A DNA stretch of 64,000 bases from Acinetobacter sp. WCHA45 (GTDB lineage Bacteria > Pseudomonadota > Gammaproteobacteria > Pseudomonadales > Moraxellaceae): positions 1,178,001-1,242,000 of the forward strand of contig NZ_CP028561.1 in NCBI RefSeq assembly GCF_002165255.2, given 5' to 3'. Below are positions 1 through 9,929 of the stretch, piece after piece (the first letter of the stretch is position 1; each line of letters begins with the position of its first letter). Position numbers and translations under genes: made by a program. The notes beneath the pieces are model-generated. The model was given only the letters and a program-made list of their open reading frames with translations, did no database searches and was not told the origin of the DNA.

Positions 1-2052
1 TCTGAAGAATTTCTTGTTCGGAGTTTAACTGAACTCAGTATTGGTGCGCCTGTAGTACATATCGATCATGGTGTTGGACGTTATGCAGGCTTAATTACCT
101 TAGAAATTGATCAACAGGATCATGAGTTTTTACAGCTCGATTATGCAGATGGTGCAAAAGTTTATGTGCCTGTCACCAATTTACACCTGATCAGCCGTTA
201 TAGTGGTGGCGATCCTGACTTAGCACCTTTACATAAATTAGGTACAGATACATGGAGTAAAGCCAAGCGGAAAGCTTTAGAGCAAATCCATGATGTTGCG
301 GCTGAGTTGTTACATATTCAGGCCCGTCGTCAATCGAAACCGGGTTTTGCTTTTGAGCTCGATCATATTGGATATATGCAATTCTCTAGTGGCTTTGCCT
401 ATGAAGAGACTTTAGACCAAGCCAACGCGATTGAAGCAACCCTCCAGGATATGCAGCTTGCCAAACCAATGGATCGTCTGGTGTGTGGTGATGTCGGTTT
501 TGGTAAAACTGAAGTGGCGATGCGAGCAGCTTTTGTTGCAGTCCAAAACAACAAGCAAGTTGCGGTATTAGTTCCTACTACGCTATTGGCACAGCAGCAT
601 TATGAGTCCTTTAAAGATCGTTTTGCTGATACTGCGGTGCGCATTGAAGTGCTGTCTCGTTTTGGTAGTAATAAAGCGCATTTGAAAACGATTGAAGACT
701 TAGCTGAAGGCAAAGTTGATATTGTGGTGGGAACACATAAAATCCTGCAAGAAAACATTCAATTCAAGAATCTTGGATTAATGATTGTTGATGAGGAACA
801 TCGTTTTGGTGTTCGTGATAAAGAACGGATTAAAGCCTTACGTGCCGATGTGGATATGCTGACGCTAACGGCGACGCCGATTCCACGAACTCTGAATATG
901 GCATTCTCTGGGATGCGAGATCTTTCGATTATTGCAACGCCGCCCGCCCGCCGTTTAGCCGTCAAAACTTTTGTTCAAGAACATACGGATGACTCAATTA
1001 AAGAAGCGATTTTGCGTGAGTTGTTACGTGGTGGTCAGGTTTATTTGTTACATAATGAAGTTGAAACCATTGAAAGAGCAGCAGAAACGATTCGTAATTT
1101 AGTCCCAGAAGCACGTGTTGCAGTTGCACATGGACAAATGCGCGAACGTGAACTTGAGCAGATCATGCAGCAGTTCTATCACAAAGAATATAATGTTCTT
1201 GTATGTTCAACCATTATCGAAACGGGTATTGATGTACCGAATGCCAATACCATTATTATTGAACGTGCAGACAAACTGGGTTTAGCGCAGTTGCATCAAT
1301 TGCGTGGTCGTGTTGGACGTTCACATCACCAAGCGTATGCTTATTTACTCGTTCCATCACTTAAACATCTCAAAGGTGATGCGGAAAAACGTCTTGATGC
1401 CATTCAACGTGCTTCAACATTGGGCGCAGGATTCATGCTTGCAACGGAAGACTTGGAAATCCGTGGTGCAGGTGAATTACTCGGTGAGCAGCAAAGTGGT
1501 TCGATGCAGGCAATTGGTTATAGCTTGTATATGGAAATGCTAGAGAAAGCGACCAAAGCCATCCAAAAAGGTAAAACGCCAAACTTTGATGCGCCTTTAT
1601 CATTAACTGCTGAAATTAACCTGCACATACCAGCCCTGATTCCAGATGATTATCTGGGTGATGTACATCAACGCTTATTGTTCTATAAACGTATCAGTAA
1701 CACCGATACGCAGGAAAAACTCGATAACATCCGTATGGAGTTGATTGATCGCTTTGGCATTCCACCACAGTCGGTCAAACAATTGTTTAGCGTACATCAA
1801 TTACGTTTGAAGGCAGAGCAACTCGGGATTACCAAAATTGATGTCAATAATAACGGTGGCTATATCGAGTTTTCACCAGACACACCAGTGCAAGCGATCA
1901 GCATTATTCAGTTAATGCAAAACAATCCAACCTATTATCGTATGGAAGGAGGACAGCGTTTGAAGGTCACAGTGCAATTGGTTGAGTATGATAAGCGGAT
2001 TCAGTTTATTGTTGATTTGTTAAATAAATTGCTAAATGAGCTACATAGTTAG
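1..2052 (+). CDS. mfd: Transcription-repair coupling factor Mfd (5' end outside window)
   Basis: Mfd is a DNA translocase that removes RNA polymerase stalled at lesions and recruits UvrA for nucleotide excision repair. The reading frame is open from base 1, so only about the last 683 residues are visible. In order I see the RNA-polymerase-interacting (CarD-like) domain with the VVHIDHGVGRY signature at 55-87, helicase lobe 1 with Walker A GDVGFGKT at 487-510 and DEEH at 790-801, TATPIPRT, lobe 2 with IIETGIDVPNA and QLRGRVGRS, and the C-terminal TRCF domain. The UvrB-homology module must lie upstream. The internal GTG at 166 is not the real start. No frameshift or odd base use is seen. Confidence 0.97.
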   Translation, partial: SEEFLVRSLTELSIGAPVVHIDHGVGRYAGLITLEIDQQDHEFLQLDYADGAKVYVPVTNLHLISRYSGGDPDLAPLHKLGTDTWSKAKRKALEQIHDVAAELLHIQARRQSKPGFAFELDHIGYMQFSSGFAYEETLDQANAIEATLQDMQLAKPMDRLVCGDVGFGKTEVAMRAAFVAVQNNKQVAVLVPTTLLAQQHYESFKDRFADTAVRIEVLSRFGSNKAHLKTIEDLAEGKVDIVVGTHKILQENIQFKNLGLMIVDEEHRFGVRDKERIKALRADVDMLTLTATPIPRTLNMAFSGMRDLSIIATPPARRLAVKTFVQEHTDDSIKEAILRELLRGGQVYLLHNEVETIERAAETIRNLVPEARVAVAHGQMRERELEQIMQQFYHKEYNVLVCSTIIETGIDVPNANTIIIERADKLGLAQLHQLRGRVGRSHHQAYAYLLVPSLKHLKGDAEKRLDAIQRASTLGAGFMLATEDLEIRGAGELLGEQQSGSMQAIGYSLYMEMLEKATKAIQKGKTPNFDAPLSLTAEINLHIPALIPDDYLGDVHQRLLFYKRISNTDTQEKLDNIRMELIDRFGIPPQSVKQLFSVHQLRLKAEQLGITKIDVNNNGGYIEFSPDTPVQAISIIQLMQNNPTYYRMEGGQRLKVTVQLVEYDKRIQFIVDLLNKLLNELHS

Positions 2053-2100
2053 TTGAAAAGTATATTTTTTGCTGACGAATTGAACAGCTTGGATTCCCCT

Positions 2101-2122
2101 TTAAGCAAAGAATTTGCTTTTT
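2101..2122 (+). terminator. Possible terminator after mfd
   Basis: AAGCAAA and TTTGCTT form a 7-bp stem with a 3-base loop, followed by a short T run, about 50 bases after the mfd stop. The stem is AT-rich, so it is a weak candidate. Confidence 0.4.
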
Positions 2123-2190
2123 GTCTGATGTCGATGTAATAAATAAGGAAAATCATTGTTATTTGTAATCAAACAGGCGACTAATAATAT

Positions 2191-2210
2191 TCACATCAAA
2201 ACTGATGTGA
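2191..2210. repeat. Perfect 8-bp inverted repeat upstream of the HIT gene
   Basis: TCACATCA and TGATGTGA are perfect inverted copies separated by AAAC, ending 39 bases before the HIT-family start codon. No T run follows, so it looks more like an operator or leader hairpin than a terminator. The half-sites have the bases of a CRP/Vfr half-site, but in the outward orientation. Confidence 0.45.
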
Positions 2211-2249
2211 TAGTATTGATCATCATTATTATGCATCATTTATAAAGAT

Positions 2250-2684
2250 ATGTTTAGTTTGCATCCACAACTTGCTCAAGATACATTTTTTGTAGGCGAC
2301 TTTCCGCTTTCAACATGTCGTTTAATGAATGATATGCAATTTCCATGGTTGATTCTTGTACCACGTGTACCGGGAATTAGCGAGTTATATGAATTAAGCC
2401 AAGCTGATCAAGAGCAATTCTTACGTGAATCAAGCTGGTTATCGAGCCAATTGGCACGCGTATTCCGTGCAGACAAAATGAATGTTGCAGCACTCGGTAA
2501 CGTCGTGCCACAACTGCATTTTCATCATGTTGTACGTTATCAAAATGATGTTGCATGGCCTAAACCAGTTTGGGGAACGCCAGCCGTACCTTATAGCAAT
2601 GATGTACTCGCACATATGCGTCAAACATTAATGCTTGCATTGCGTGGTCAAGGCGATATGCCATTTGACTGGCGTATGGACTGA
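2250..2684 (+). CDS. HIT-family nucleotide hydrolase/transferase
   Basis: This 144-residue protein is the length of a single HIT domain. HIT proteins hydrolyse or transfer nucleotidyl groups through a histidine nucleophile. The motif here is Q88-L-H90-F-H92: the first histidine of HxHxHxx is glutamine, while the central nucleophile (H90) and the next histidine remain. The N-terminal part carries the usual phosphate-pocket strand with FPWLILVPR. The gene stands alone between mfd and an adenylate cyclase gene, separated from mfd by about 200 bases that hold an inverted repeat. The natural substrate cannot be inferred. Confidence 0.85.
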   Translation: MFSLHPQLAQDTFFVGDFPLSTCRLMNDMQFPWLILVPRVPGISELYELSQADQEQFLRESSWLSSQLARVFRADKMNVAALGNVVPQLHFHHVVRYQNDVAWPKPVWGTPAVPYSNDVLAHMRQTLMLALRGQGDMPFDWRMD

Positions 2685-2735
2685 TTTAGAAAATAGAATA
2701 AAAAACAGTCTTCTATAACAAGGAAGGAGGGTAGG

Positions 2736-4172
2736 GTGTCACTAGATAGGTTAATAGATAAAGAACCTAGACAGTTCGCTTATTTTCATCGTTTGATGGG
2801 ATATTCGATCTTGTCACTGATTTTAGTCATCTATGCATTTACCTCTCCCAGTGCTAACTATCAGCTTTACATCCTTCCTTTTTTATTGATCCATTTTCTT
2901 ATTTGTCCCAAATTAGAAAAATGGCTTCAGTATAAATATGATAAAAATACTCAAAAAAATGTACTCTTTGCTTTTGAAGCGGTCATCGTTGCAATTGTAC
3001 TTGCAGGGTTACACCTAAGTTTAGTTCCTACTTTTACGATTTTATTTGGGCTTCTTTATGTTGGTTTAAATAATAAAATTACACTCCCTGTTGCGTGTTT
3101 AATCGGACTGATCGGTGTTCTTACTTTTTACTTTTGTACTTTTACAATTTTTGCTGCTGAAGAATATTTCGAGCCTACAAATCCAGAACTGACTGTCGTT
3201 AGTTTATTTGGTTTGATGATGTTTATTGTGATTGGTAATTACTATCAGCACCGCCGTCTCAATATTCTGGAACAGCAACGCCGGCATTATCATAATCAAA
3301 TGACGCGCTATATTGCGTTTGCCAACCAGCTCAGTCGTTATGCTCCACTTCAGTTATGGCAATCGATTATGCGGGGTGAGGCTGAGGCAAAAATTGAATA
3401 TAAACGTAAAAAATTAACGGTTTTCTTCTCTGATATTCAAGGGTTTACTGAGCTTTCAGAAAGCCTTATTCCTGATGATTTAGCTTTTTTACTTAATGAT
3501 TATTTAAGTCATATGACTGAAATAGCAAAACAGTATGAAGCAACCGTTGATAAGTTTATGGGCGATGCGATTCTCATCTTCTTCGGTGATCCAAATTCTC
3601 AGGGTGTTGAACAAGATGCGAAGTCATGTGTACAAATGGCGATCGCAATGCGTCAGCAAATGAAATTGTTGCGTGAGCGTTGGAAGAAAATGGGCTATCC
3701 AGCGTTGCACATTCGAATGGGTGTTAGTACGGGTTACTGTCACGTTGGGAACTATGGGGCTTCACACCGTATGGCCTATACCATTGTGGGACGTGATGTA
3801 AACTTGGCGGCGCGTTTACAGTCTGCTGCGGAAGTAGATGAAATCCTGATTGCGGATGATACCCATCAGCTAATTAAAAATGAATTTTTATGTGTACCGA
3901 AAGTGCCAATTTATTTAAAAGGGATTCAAGGACCTGTTAAAACGTGGCAGGTAATGGAAAAATTCACAGGTAAGAAATCCGATACACAAAAATGGTTTGA
4001 TTTCGATTATAAAGGCTTCCATCTGGTTTTGAACTTAGAGGAAGTGCAGAATTATGAATATCCAGAATTGGTTGAAATTTTGGAGAATATGGTTCAGCGC
4101 ATTAAAACACAACAAAAAATTACCAATGCTCAGGGTATTCCAAAACTGACTTTGGATGATGAAGTAAGATAA
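2736..4172 (+). CDS. Membrane-bound class III adenylate cyclase
   Basis: A 478-residue protein that probably makes cAMP from ATP. Residues ~20-175 form five or six hydrophobic segments, and residues ~225-400 are a class III cyclase catalytic domain. Metal-binding aspartates are D233 (FSDIQGF) and D277 (MGDAILIFFG). K273 and T349 sit at the base-selecting positions and favour adenine over guanine. N356 and R360 in VNLAARL are the transition-state residues, so the enzyme should be active. The start is GTG, supported by AAGGAGG just upstream. No HAMP or classical sensor domain is seen, so the signal sensed by the membrane part is unknown. It may feed the cAMP-Vfr system typical of gamma-proteobacteria; that link is inference. 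Confidence 0.88.
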   Translation: MSLDRLIDKEPRQFAYFHRLMGYSILSLILVIYAFTSPSANYQLYILPFLLIHFLICPKLEKWLQYKYDKNTQKNVLFAFEAVIVAIVLAGLHLSLVPTFTILFGLLYVGLNNKITLPVACLIGLIGVLTFYFCTFTIFAAEEYFEPTNPELTVVSLFGLMMFIVIGNYYQHRRLNILEQQRRHYHNQMTRYIAFANQLSRYAPLQLWQSIMRGEAEAKIEYKRKKLTVFFSDIQGFTELSESLIPDDLAFLLNDYLSHMTEIAKQYEATVDKFMGDAILIFFGDPNSQGVEQDAKSCVQMAIAMRQQMKLLRERWKKMGYPALHIRMGVSTGYCHVGNYGASHRMAYTIVGRDVNLAARLQSAAEVDEILIADDTHQLIKNEFLCVPKVPIYLKGIQGPVKTWQVMEKFTGKKSDTQKWFDFDYKGFHLVLNLEEVQNYEYPELVEILENMVQRIKTQQKITNAQGIPKLTLDDEVR

Positions 4173-4204
4173 AAATATTCAATAATTAATTATAGAGTTG
4201 AAAT

Positions 4205-4975
4205 ATGTCTGCATTCGTTTCAAAGTATCCATTGGCTATTGATGAGAACATGGTGGGTGAGTATCCTGCTTTGGTAAAGTCTGGTGCAGGTTATTTTTAT
4301 GATGATGTTCTTGAATATCGAGTTTGGTGTCACCCAGAACGTGGTGCGCTAGATGAATATGAGGGGCAAGATTATTATTGTGCATTTTCTAGTTATGAAG
4401 ATGCTCAACAGTTTTCCGAACAAACAGCTGGAGCGGAACATCCTTTGGTTTTGATACGTCAAAGCTGTTGGATTAATGAACCTCAAACAGGCGTATTTAC
4501 TGCTGATCGTGGAGAACGTCTAACTGAGTGGCAAGTAATCTGGTTGAATAATGCAAAACGTCAAGATGGTGATATTGAAAATTTCTTTGCGAAACGAGGA
4601 ATTGCATTTACAGGCTATCAGGAAGTGATGGATGCGACGCCTTTCACCAGAGATTTTAATCCGCAAGCATACAAAGCATTCCCACAATATTTAGGGGTTA
4701 TTGCCTGTTCTTGTGTTATTGATGGAAAATTGCCAATACGTTGGGTATCTCACGCAGGCGGAGACTGGCAAATGTATTGTCATGTGGATGCACATGATTT
4801 TTCTGAAAATAGTTTGGATTTTGAGCAGAATATTCAATTGACCAATATGGCACAATTACTCAAATATAATCCAGATTTGCAAATATTATATGATCTACCT
4901 ATAGATAAAGGTGCTTATAGAGATCATGTGGAGTCTATTTGGCAATATTTTGAGGATTGTGATGTTGATCAATAA
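4205..4975 (+). CDS. Conserved hypothetical two-part protein
   Basis: 256 residues of unknown function. Residues ~25-120 form a compact, aromatic- and acid-rich module (YDDVLEYRVWCHPERG to TEWQVIWL). Residues ~155-200 hold ACSCVIDG and WVSHAGGDWQMYC, which resembles the DUF2185/Imm33-like fold in layout (a short strand, then a turn rich in His, Gly, Asp and Trp). That resemblance is from memory and weak. No signal peptide, membrane segment or acetyltransferase motif is seen. It lies 32 bases after the adenylate cyclase gene on the same strand and may be co-transcribed with it. A strong bidirectional terminator follows. Confidence 0.6.
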   Translation: MSAFVSKYPLAIDENMVGEYPALVKSGAGYFYDDVLEYRVWCHPERGALDEYEGQDYYCAFSSYEDAQQFSEQTAGAEHPLVLIRQSCWINEPQTGVFTADRGERLTEWQVIWLNNAKRQDGDIENFFAKRGIAFTGYQEVMDATPFTRDFNPQAYKAFPQYLGVIACSCVIDGKLPIRWVSHAGGDWQMYCHVDAHDFSENSLDFEQNIQLTNMAQLLKYNPDLQILYDLPIDKGAYRDHVESIWQYFEDCDVDQ

Positions 4976-4984
4976 ACTTGGATT

Positions 4985-5015
4985 AAAAAACTCCTCTAAT
5001 AAAGAGGAGTTTTTT
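4985..5015. terminator. Bidirectional terminator between the 256-aa gene and fdx
   Basis: AACTCCTCT and AGAGGAGTT form a 9-bp stem around a short AT loop, with A and T runs on both sides. It can end the plus-strand gene on the left and the minus-strand isc operon. Confidence 0.85.
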
Positions 5016-5026
5016 ATGAATGAAGC

Positions 5027-5365
5027 TTAGTGATTTTCCGAAGCATGATTAATCGTATATTTCGGAATTTCAATTTCTAAATCTTCATCAACGATCTCAA
5101 CTTGACATGACAGGCGAGAGTCAGGCTCTAAACCCCATGCACGATCAAGTAGATCTGCTTCAACATCGTTCATTTCTTCAAGGCTGTCAAAACCTTTACG
5201 AACAATCACGTGGCAAGTTGTACATGCCGCAGACATGTCGCAAGCATGTTCAATTTTAATGCCTTGTTTCAATAAGCTTTGGCATAAATTGGCGTTTTGT
5301 TCGACTTCAAATTCTGCACCTTCAGGGCAAATGAGTGAATGAGGAAGAACTTTAATACGTGGCAT
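5027..5365 (-). CDS. fdx: Isc-type [2Fe-2S] ferredoxin
   Basis: Adrenodoxin-type ferredoxin that supplies electrons for iron-sulfur cluster assembly on IscU. The four cluster ligands C42, C48, C51 and C87 have the Isc spacing (C-x5-C-x2-C, then C in LSCQ). I place the start at the ATG (MPRIKV) because AGGTG lies about 8 bases upstream. An upstream GTG at 5374 overlaps that ribosome-binding site and is less likely. It is the last gene of the isc operon, 17 bases after hscA. No iscX follows; the operon ends at a terminator. Confidence 0.95.
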   Translation of the reverse strand: MPRIKVLPHSLICPEGAEFEVEQNANLCQSLLKQGIKIEHACDMSAACTTCHVIVRKGFDSLEEMNDVEADLLDRAWGLEPDSRLSCQVEIVDEDLEIEIPKYTINHASENH

Positions 5366-5382
5366 ATTGATCACCTATACCT

Positions 5383-7242
5383 TTAGTTTGAGTTTGACCA
5401 ATCTTCAAGTTTTGTACCTTTTAAGGCATGGTCAATATGTCGATTCATACGAAGTGCTGCAAAGGCATCGCTGTGAATTTTAAGTTGTTGAACAGCATGT
5501 TCAATCGCTGCAAGCTCATCGGTTTTAAGACGAGTTTTTAACGCTTCAGCAGCAAGAATTAGATCTCGTGCTTGTTGTTGAGAGAGTAAATCGGTATCTG
5601 CTTTTAACGCTTGTTCTAAAGCTTCCAACTCACGTTGTGCTTCCACTTTTGTTTCTTGCAGATGGCGCAATTGTTTGTCTTCTTCCGCATGTTGGAAACC
5701 TTCAACCAATAGGCGTTCAGTATCTGCTGCAGATAGACCATAAGATGGTTTGATATCAATTTGCGCTTGAACACCAGAAGTGGTTTCTTTTGCCGATACT
5801 GTCAGTAAGCCATCCGCATCAACTTGGAAGGTTACTTCAATGCGTGCTTGACCAGCAGTCATTGGTGGGATGCCATGTAAAACAAAGCGACCCAATGAAC
5901 GACAATGCTCGACTAAATCACGTTCACCTTGTACCACATGAATCAACATCGCTGTTTGTCCATCTTGATAAGTGGTGAATTCTTGACGGCGAGCTACAGG
6001 AATTGCGGTATTTCGTGAAATCAAACGTTCAACCAATCCCCCCATGGTTTCTAGACCAAGAGAAAGTGGCGTGACATCAAGTAATAATGAACCATCTTGA
6101 CTGTTGCCAATGAGCTGGTTGGCGGTAATAGATGCGCCAATTGCAACGACTTCATCAGGATTGATCGTACAGAGTGGTTCACGTTCAAATAATTCGCGTA
6201 CAGCTTTTTGTACGGCATATGAACGTGTTGAACCACCTACTAAAACCACATGTTCGATTTCATCGAGTTCAAGTTTAGCATCACGCAGTACACGTTTACA
6301 TACACTCATGGTTTTATCGAGTGCAACTTGAATAATCGATTCAAAAGTTGGGCGATCTAAAGTGAGGCGATCATCCAGTAATTTTAATTCAGCAGATTCA
6401 TGATCTGTTAAATATTCTTTGGCTTGACGCGCTGCAACAACAAAAACAGCATATTCTTCATCGCTTAAAGTTTCGATATTAAGCTGTTTTTTTGCCCATT
6501 TTACGATTAAGCGGTCAAGGTCATCACCACCAAGCGCGGTATGTCCACCAGTCGCAAGAACTTCAAAAACACCTTGTGAGAAACGTAAAATAGAAACGTC
6601 AAATGTACCACCACCAAGGTCGTAAATCACGTAGTTACGATCGGTGCTCAAGTTAGTATCTTGGTCTAATCCATAGGCAACAGCTGCCGCAGTAGGTTCA
6701 TTCAACAAACGTAAAACATTTAAACCTGCAAGTTGAGCAGCATCACGTGTCGCTTGGCGTTGTGCTTCATCAAAATATGCTGGAACAGTGATCACTGCAC
6801 CGTTGATAGGGTTCTTTAAACTTGCTTCGGCACGATCTTTTAACTGTTTTAAAATGTCTGCAGAAATTTCGACAGGCGTTTTACGACCAGCAGTAGTTTC
6901 AAATGCTGGCATCTCATTTTCTGCACCAACAAGTGTATACGGATGCTGGAATTTGATATCTGCTTGTGAGCGACCCATAAAACGTTTTACTGAAACAACA
7001 GTATTTTTGGGGTCAGTCATCATAAACGGCTTGGCTTCATAACCAAACGTCGTTGAATCTTTTGCGTAATGAACAATCGACGGCAGTAATACACGATCTT
7101 TGTCATCTTGCAGAACTTTCGGTTTTCCCGATAGCACTGTCGCCACTAAAGAGTGGGTTGTCCCTAAGTCAATGCCGATCGCAATACGATGTTGATGCGG
7201 AGCAGTAGATTGACCTGGTTCAGCAATTTGCAAAAGTGCCAT
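5383..7242 (-). CDS. hscA: Fe-S assembly chaperone HscA (Hsp70 family)
   Basis: This specialised Hsp70 uses ATP to pull the nascent cluster off IscU. The 619-residue length is normal for HscA. The nucleotide-binding domain shows GIDLGTTHS near the N terminus, [10 protein letters not shown] in the middle and the adenosine motif LVGGSTR. The substrate-binding domain follows with the [10 protein letters not shown] linker region, then a helical lid. Its client is the LPPVK motif seen in IscU here, and its co-chaperone HscB is encoded just upstream. All genes are co-oriented from iscR. Confidence 0.97.
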   Translation of the reverse strand: MALLQIAEPGQSTAPHQHRIAIGIDLGTTHSLVATVLSGKPKVLQDDKDRVLLPSIVHYAKDSTTFGYEAKPFMMTDPKNTVVSVKRFMGRSQADIKFQHPYTLVGAENEMPAFETTAGRKTPVEISADILKQLKDRAEASLKNPINGAVITVPAYFDEAQRQATRDAAQLAGLNVLRLLNEPTAAAVAYGLDQDTNLSTDRNYVIYDLGGGTFDVSILRFSQGVFEVLATGGHTALGGDDLDRLIVKWAKKQLNIETLSDEEYAVFVVAARQAKEYLTDHESAELKLLDDRLTLDRPTFESIIQVALDKTMSVCKRVLRDAKLELDEIEHVVLVGGSTRSYAVQKAVRELFEREPLCTINPDEVVAIGASITANQLIGNSQDGSLLLDVTPLSLGLETMGGLVERLISRNTAIPVARRQEFTTYQDGQTAMLIHVVQGERDLVEHCRSLGRFVLHGIPPMTAGQARIEVTFQVDADGLLTVSAKETTSGVQAQIDIKPSYGLSAADTERLLVEGFQHAEEDKQLRHLQETKVEAQRELEALEQALKADTDLLSQQQARDLILAAEALKTRLKTDELAAIEHAVQQLKIHSDAFAALRMNRHIDHALKGTKLEDWSNSN

Positions 7243-7280
7243 GCGTGAGGTATCCCTTGAAAATATTTGGTAACAGCGGA

Positions 7281-7799
7281 TTAAAAATCATCATCGAGAT
7301 CGAAGCTATCTTCTTCGTCCAACATACGATCTTCAGCTTTATCAATATCATTCATTACACGTTGAAAAAAACGTAGTTTACGAACGGTATCACGAGCCTC
7401 AGCCCAGTCTTCTTCAGCAAAATCAATTTTAAATTCACGAACTAACCCGTCAATCCATTGCTGAACTTCAACTTTTAAGGTGCGAAGTTGCTCGGTAGAG
7501 GCGGCCTCATCAAGCTGTTCACGCATTTCGAGTGCAGATTGTAAAAATTCAAAATCGCTAATGGACTGATCCAAGTGATGATCTTGTTTTTTTAAGCCAA
7601 GTAAATACGCCGCACGACTATCAACTTGTGAGAGCACTTTATACGCTTGATTGATTTCACTCGACTTGATCAATGCTTGATCTTTGTCAGTGGCTTTATC
7701 GGGATGATATTGCTGTTGCAAACTTAAAAATTGTTTTTTTAAAGCTGCTAAATCTATATCGAGTGCTTCTGGTAATTGGAACAACTCAAAATGATTCAT
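7281..7799 (-). CDS. hscB: Co-chaperone HscB (J-domain protein)
   Basis: HscB binds IscU and stimulates HscA ATPase. Residues 1-75 form the J domain with the HPD motif at H32-P33-D34. The rest is the three-helix IscU-binding C-terminal domain, with an acidic tail ([12 protein letters not shown]). The 172-residue length is typical. It lies 38 bases upstream of hscA and about 85 bases after iscA in the isc operon. Confidence 0.96.
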   Translation of the reverse strand: MNHFELFQLPEALDIDLAALKKQFLSLQQQYHPDKATDKDQALIKSSEINQAYKVLSQVDSRAAYLLGLKKQDHHLDQSISDFEFLQSALEMREQLDEAASTEQLRTLKVEVQQWIDGLVREFKIDFAEEDWAEARDTVRKLRFFQRVMNDIDKAEDRMLDEEDSFDLDDDF

Positions 7800-7883
7800 G
7801 GGAGATGAATTCCGCTATTAATAAATACGTTAAAACAGTGCGGAACACACTGTTTTGACGAAAAAAAAAGAGGGTGTTGCTAG

Positions 7884-8204
7884 TTAGACGGTAAATGATT
7901 CACCGCAACCACATTCACCTTTTTGGTTAGGGTTGTTAAATTCAAAGCCTTCATTCAAACCATTTTTCACATAATCCATCTCTAAACCATTGAGATAAAC
8001 AAGGCTTTTAGGGTCAACAAAAACTTTAACACCGAATTGTTCAAACACTTGATCATGTGTATCGATATCATCGACAAACTCAAGTACATACGCCAACCCA
8101 GAACAACCCGAAGTTTTCACACCAATACGAATGCCTTCACCCTTACCGCGGTTTTGCAGGTAATTGCTGATGTGAGTCGCAGCATTTTCAGTTAAATGGA
8201 TCAT
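7884..8204 (-). CDS. iscA: Iron-sulfur cluster assembly protein IscA
   Basis: A-type carrier that delivers iron or [4Fe-4S] clusters to apoproteins. The 106 residues starting MIHLTENAA include the three conserved ligands C34, C98 and C100 (CGC). I chose the ATG at 8204 over longer alternatives because GGAG sits just upstream and family members start here. A longer reading would overlap iscU and add 27 basic residues with no family counterpart. Confidence 0.95.
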   Translation of the reverse strand: MIHLTENAATHISNYLQNRGKGEGIRIGVKTSGCSGLAYVLEFVDDIDTHDQVFEQFGVKVFVDPKSLVYLNGLEMDYVKNGLNEGFEFNNPNQKGECGCGESFTV

Positions 8205-8229
8205 GAAAACTCCAATATTATTTCGGTCA

Positions 8230-8619
8230 TCACACAGCTTTCGCTTTCTTACCACGATAGTCTTCAATCGCAGCTTTGATTGCATCTTCAGCCAATACTG
8301 AGCAGTGTACTTTTACTGGTGGAAGCGCAAGCTCGGTCGCAATATCAATGTTTTTGATTGCTTGAGCTTCATCAAGTGTTTTACCTTTTAGCCATTCAGT
8401 TACAAGAGAGCTTGATGCGATTGCAGAACCACAGCCGTAAGTTTTGAAGCGAGCTTCTTCAATTACGCCATTGTCATCGACTTGAATTTGTAAACGCATC
8501 ACGTCGCCACATGCAGGTGCGCCGACCATACCTGTACCTACGTTTTCTGCATTTTTGTCTAATACACCAACATTACGAGGGTTTTCGTAATGATCAATTA
8601 CCTTTTCGCTATAAGCCAT
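8230..8619 (-). CDS. iscU: Fe-S cluster scaffold IscU
   Basis: Scaffold on which [2Fe-2S] and [4Fe-4S] clusters are built from IscS sulfur. The 129-residue protein keeps the ligands C37, C63 and C106, plus the conserved aspartate in ACGDV. The LPPVKVHCS segment (~99-107) is the HscA recognition site. It lies about 90 bases downstream of iscS and 25 bases before iscA, fully in the normal operon order. Confidence 0.97.
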   Translation of the reverse strand: MAYSEKVIDHYENPRNVGVLDKNAENVGTGMVGAPACGDVMRLQIQVDDNGVIEEARFKTYGCGSAIASSSLVTEWLKGKTLDEAQAIKNIDIATELALPPVKVHCSVLAEDAIKAAIEDYRGKKAKAV

Positions 8620-8710
8620 GTCGCTTCTCCAAACCTCGGGGTCAGCCTAATATTAATATGAGGGTTAAAACATACTTTTCAATGAAGTGCTCAATAGAGC
8701 ACCTTATAAA

Positions 8711-9928
8711 TTAGTGTTCAGCCCATTCAACTGTTGAAAGATCAATCCCTTCTTTGTACATATCCCAAAGCGGAGAAAGTTCACGTAATTTCTCAACAGC
8801 AGCTTTGGTAATTGTTAACACATGATCAATATCTGCTTCAGTTGTGTATTTACCAAAACTGAAACGAATTGAACTATGTGCCAACTCGTCAGATAAACCT
8901 AAGGCACGCAATACGTATGATGGTTCTAAAGTTGCAGATGTACATGCTGAACCACTTGAAACGGCAGCATCTTTTAATGCCATCATCAGTGACTCGCCTT
9001 CAACGAAGTTGAAGCTAACATTTAGATAGTTTGCAACGTTCTCAGTCGGATGACCATTCAAGAACACTTGCTCAAGGTCTTGAAAGCCATTCCAAAGTTT
9101 GTCACGTAGGTGGCGAAGACGCTCTTGTTCTGCTTGCATGGTTTTCCCAGCAATTTCAAAAGCTTCACCCATACCTACAATTTGATGAGTTGCTAAAGTA
9201 CCAGAACGCATACCGCGCTCATGACCACCACCATGCATTTGTGCTTTTAAGCGAACACGTGGGCTACGGCGGACAAATAGAGCACCAATTCCTTTAGGAC
9301 CATAAATTTTATGACCAGAGAAGCTCATTAAATCAATTTTCATGGTTGAAAGATCGATTTCGACTTTACCAGCGGCTTGTGCTGCATCAACGTGTAAGAA
9401 TGTTTTATTCGCACGTGTTAACTCGCCAATAGCCGCTACGTCAGTAATGGTGCCGATTTCATTGTTGACCATCATCAGTGAAACAAGAATGGTATCTGGA
9501 CGTAAAGCCGCTTTCACCATCTCAGGCGTAATTAAACCTGTACGTGGTTCAGGTTCTAAATAAGTAATTTCAAAACCTTGTTCTTCTAGCTCGCGGCAAG
9601 TATCTAACACTGCTTTGTGTTCGATTTTACTAGTAATGATGTGCTTGCCTTTTGAACCGTAAAACTGAGCAATACCTTTTAGTGCTAAGTTGTTAGATTC
9701 AGTTGCACCAGAAGTCCAAACGATCTCACGTGGATCTGCTTTAACTAGGTTTGCAACTTGTTCACGTGCATATTCAGCTTTTTCTTCAGCTTGCCAACCA
9801 TAGGCATGCGAGCGTGATGCAGGATTACCAAAAGTCCCTTCGAAGGTTAAACATTCCATCATACGTTGTGCAACTTCAGGAAGTACTGGTGTTGTTGCTG
9901 CATAATCAAGATAAATTGGACGTTTCAT
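8711..9928 (-). CDS. iscS: Cysteine desulfurase IscS
   Basis: PLP enzyme that converts cysteine to alanine and passes the sulfur to IscU and to tRNA thiolation enzymes. The 405-residue protein has the PLP lysine K207 in SFSGHKIYG and the persulfide cysteine C329 in SSGSACTSA. The C terminus ([16 protein letters not shown]) matches the IscU-binding tail of the family. Its start is directly adjacent to the iscR stop, so the two are translated from one transcript. Confidence 0.97.
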   Translation of the reverse strand: MKRPIYLDYAATTPVLPEVAQRMMECLTFEGTFGNPASRSHAYGWQAEEKAEYAREQVANLVKADPREIVWTSGATESNNLALKGIAQFYGSKGKHIITSKIEHKAVLDTCRELEEQGFEITYLEPEPRTGLITPEMVKAALRPDTILVSLMMVNNEIGTITDVAAIGELTRANKTFLHVDAAQAAGKVEIDLSTMKIDLMSFSGHKIYGPKGIGALFVRRSPRVRLKAQMHGGGHERGMRSGTLATHQIVGMGEAFEIAGKTMQAEQERLRHLRDKLWNGFQDLEQVFLNGHPTENVANYLNVSFNFVEGESLMMALKDAAVSSGSACTSATLEPSYVLRALGLSDELAHSSIRFSFGKYTTEADIDHVLTITKAAVEKLRELSPLWDMYKEGIDLSTVEWAEH

Positions 9929-9929
9929 G

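Noticed and set aside
4205..4975. GNAT acetyltransferase assignment
   Set aside because: No acetyl-CoA-binding Q/RxxGxG/A motif is present.
5366..5374. GTG start for fdx adding MIN
   Set aside because: It overlaps the AGGTG ribosome-binding site that serves the ATG at 5365, and family members start at MPRI.
5383..7242. Several open frames of 60-84 codons on both strands inside hscA
   Set aside because: They lie wholly within a well-matched Hsp70 gene, have no family resemblance or ribosome-binding sites, and are typical antisense shadows.
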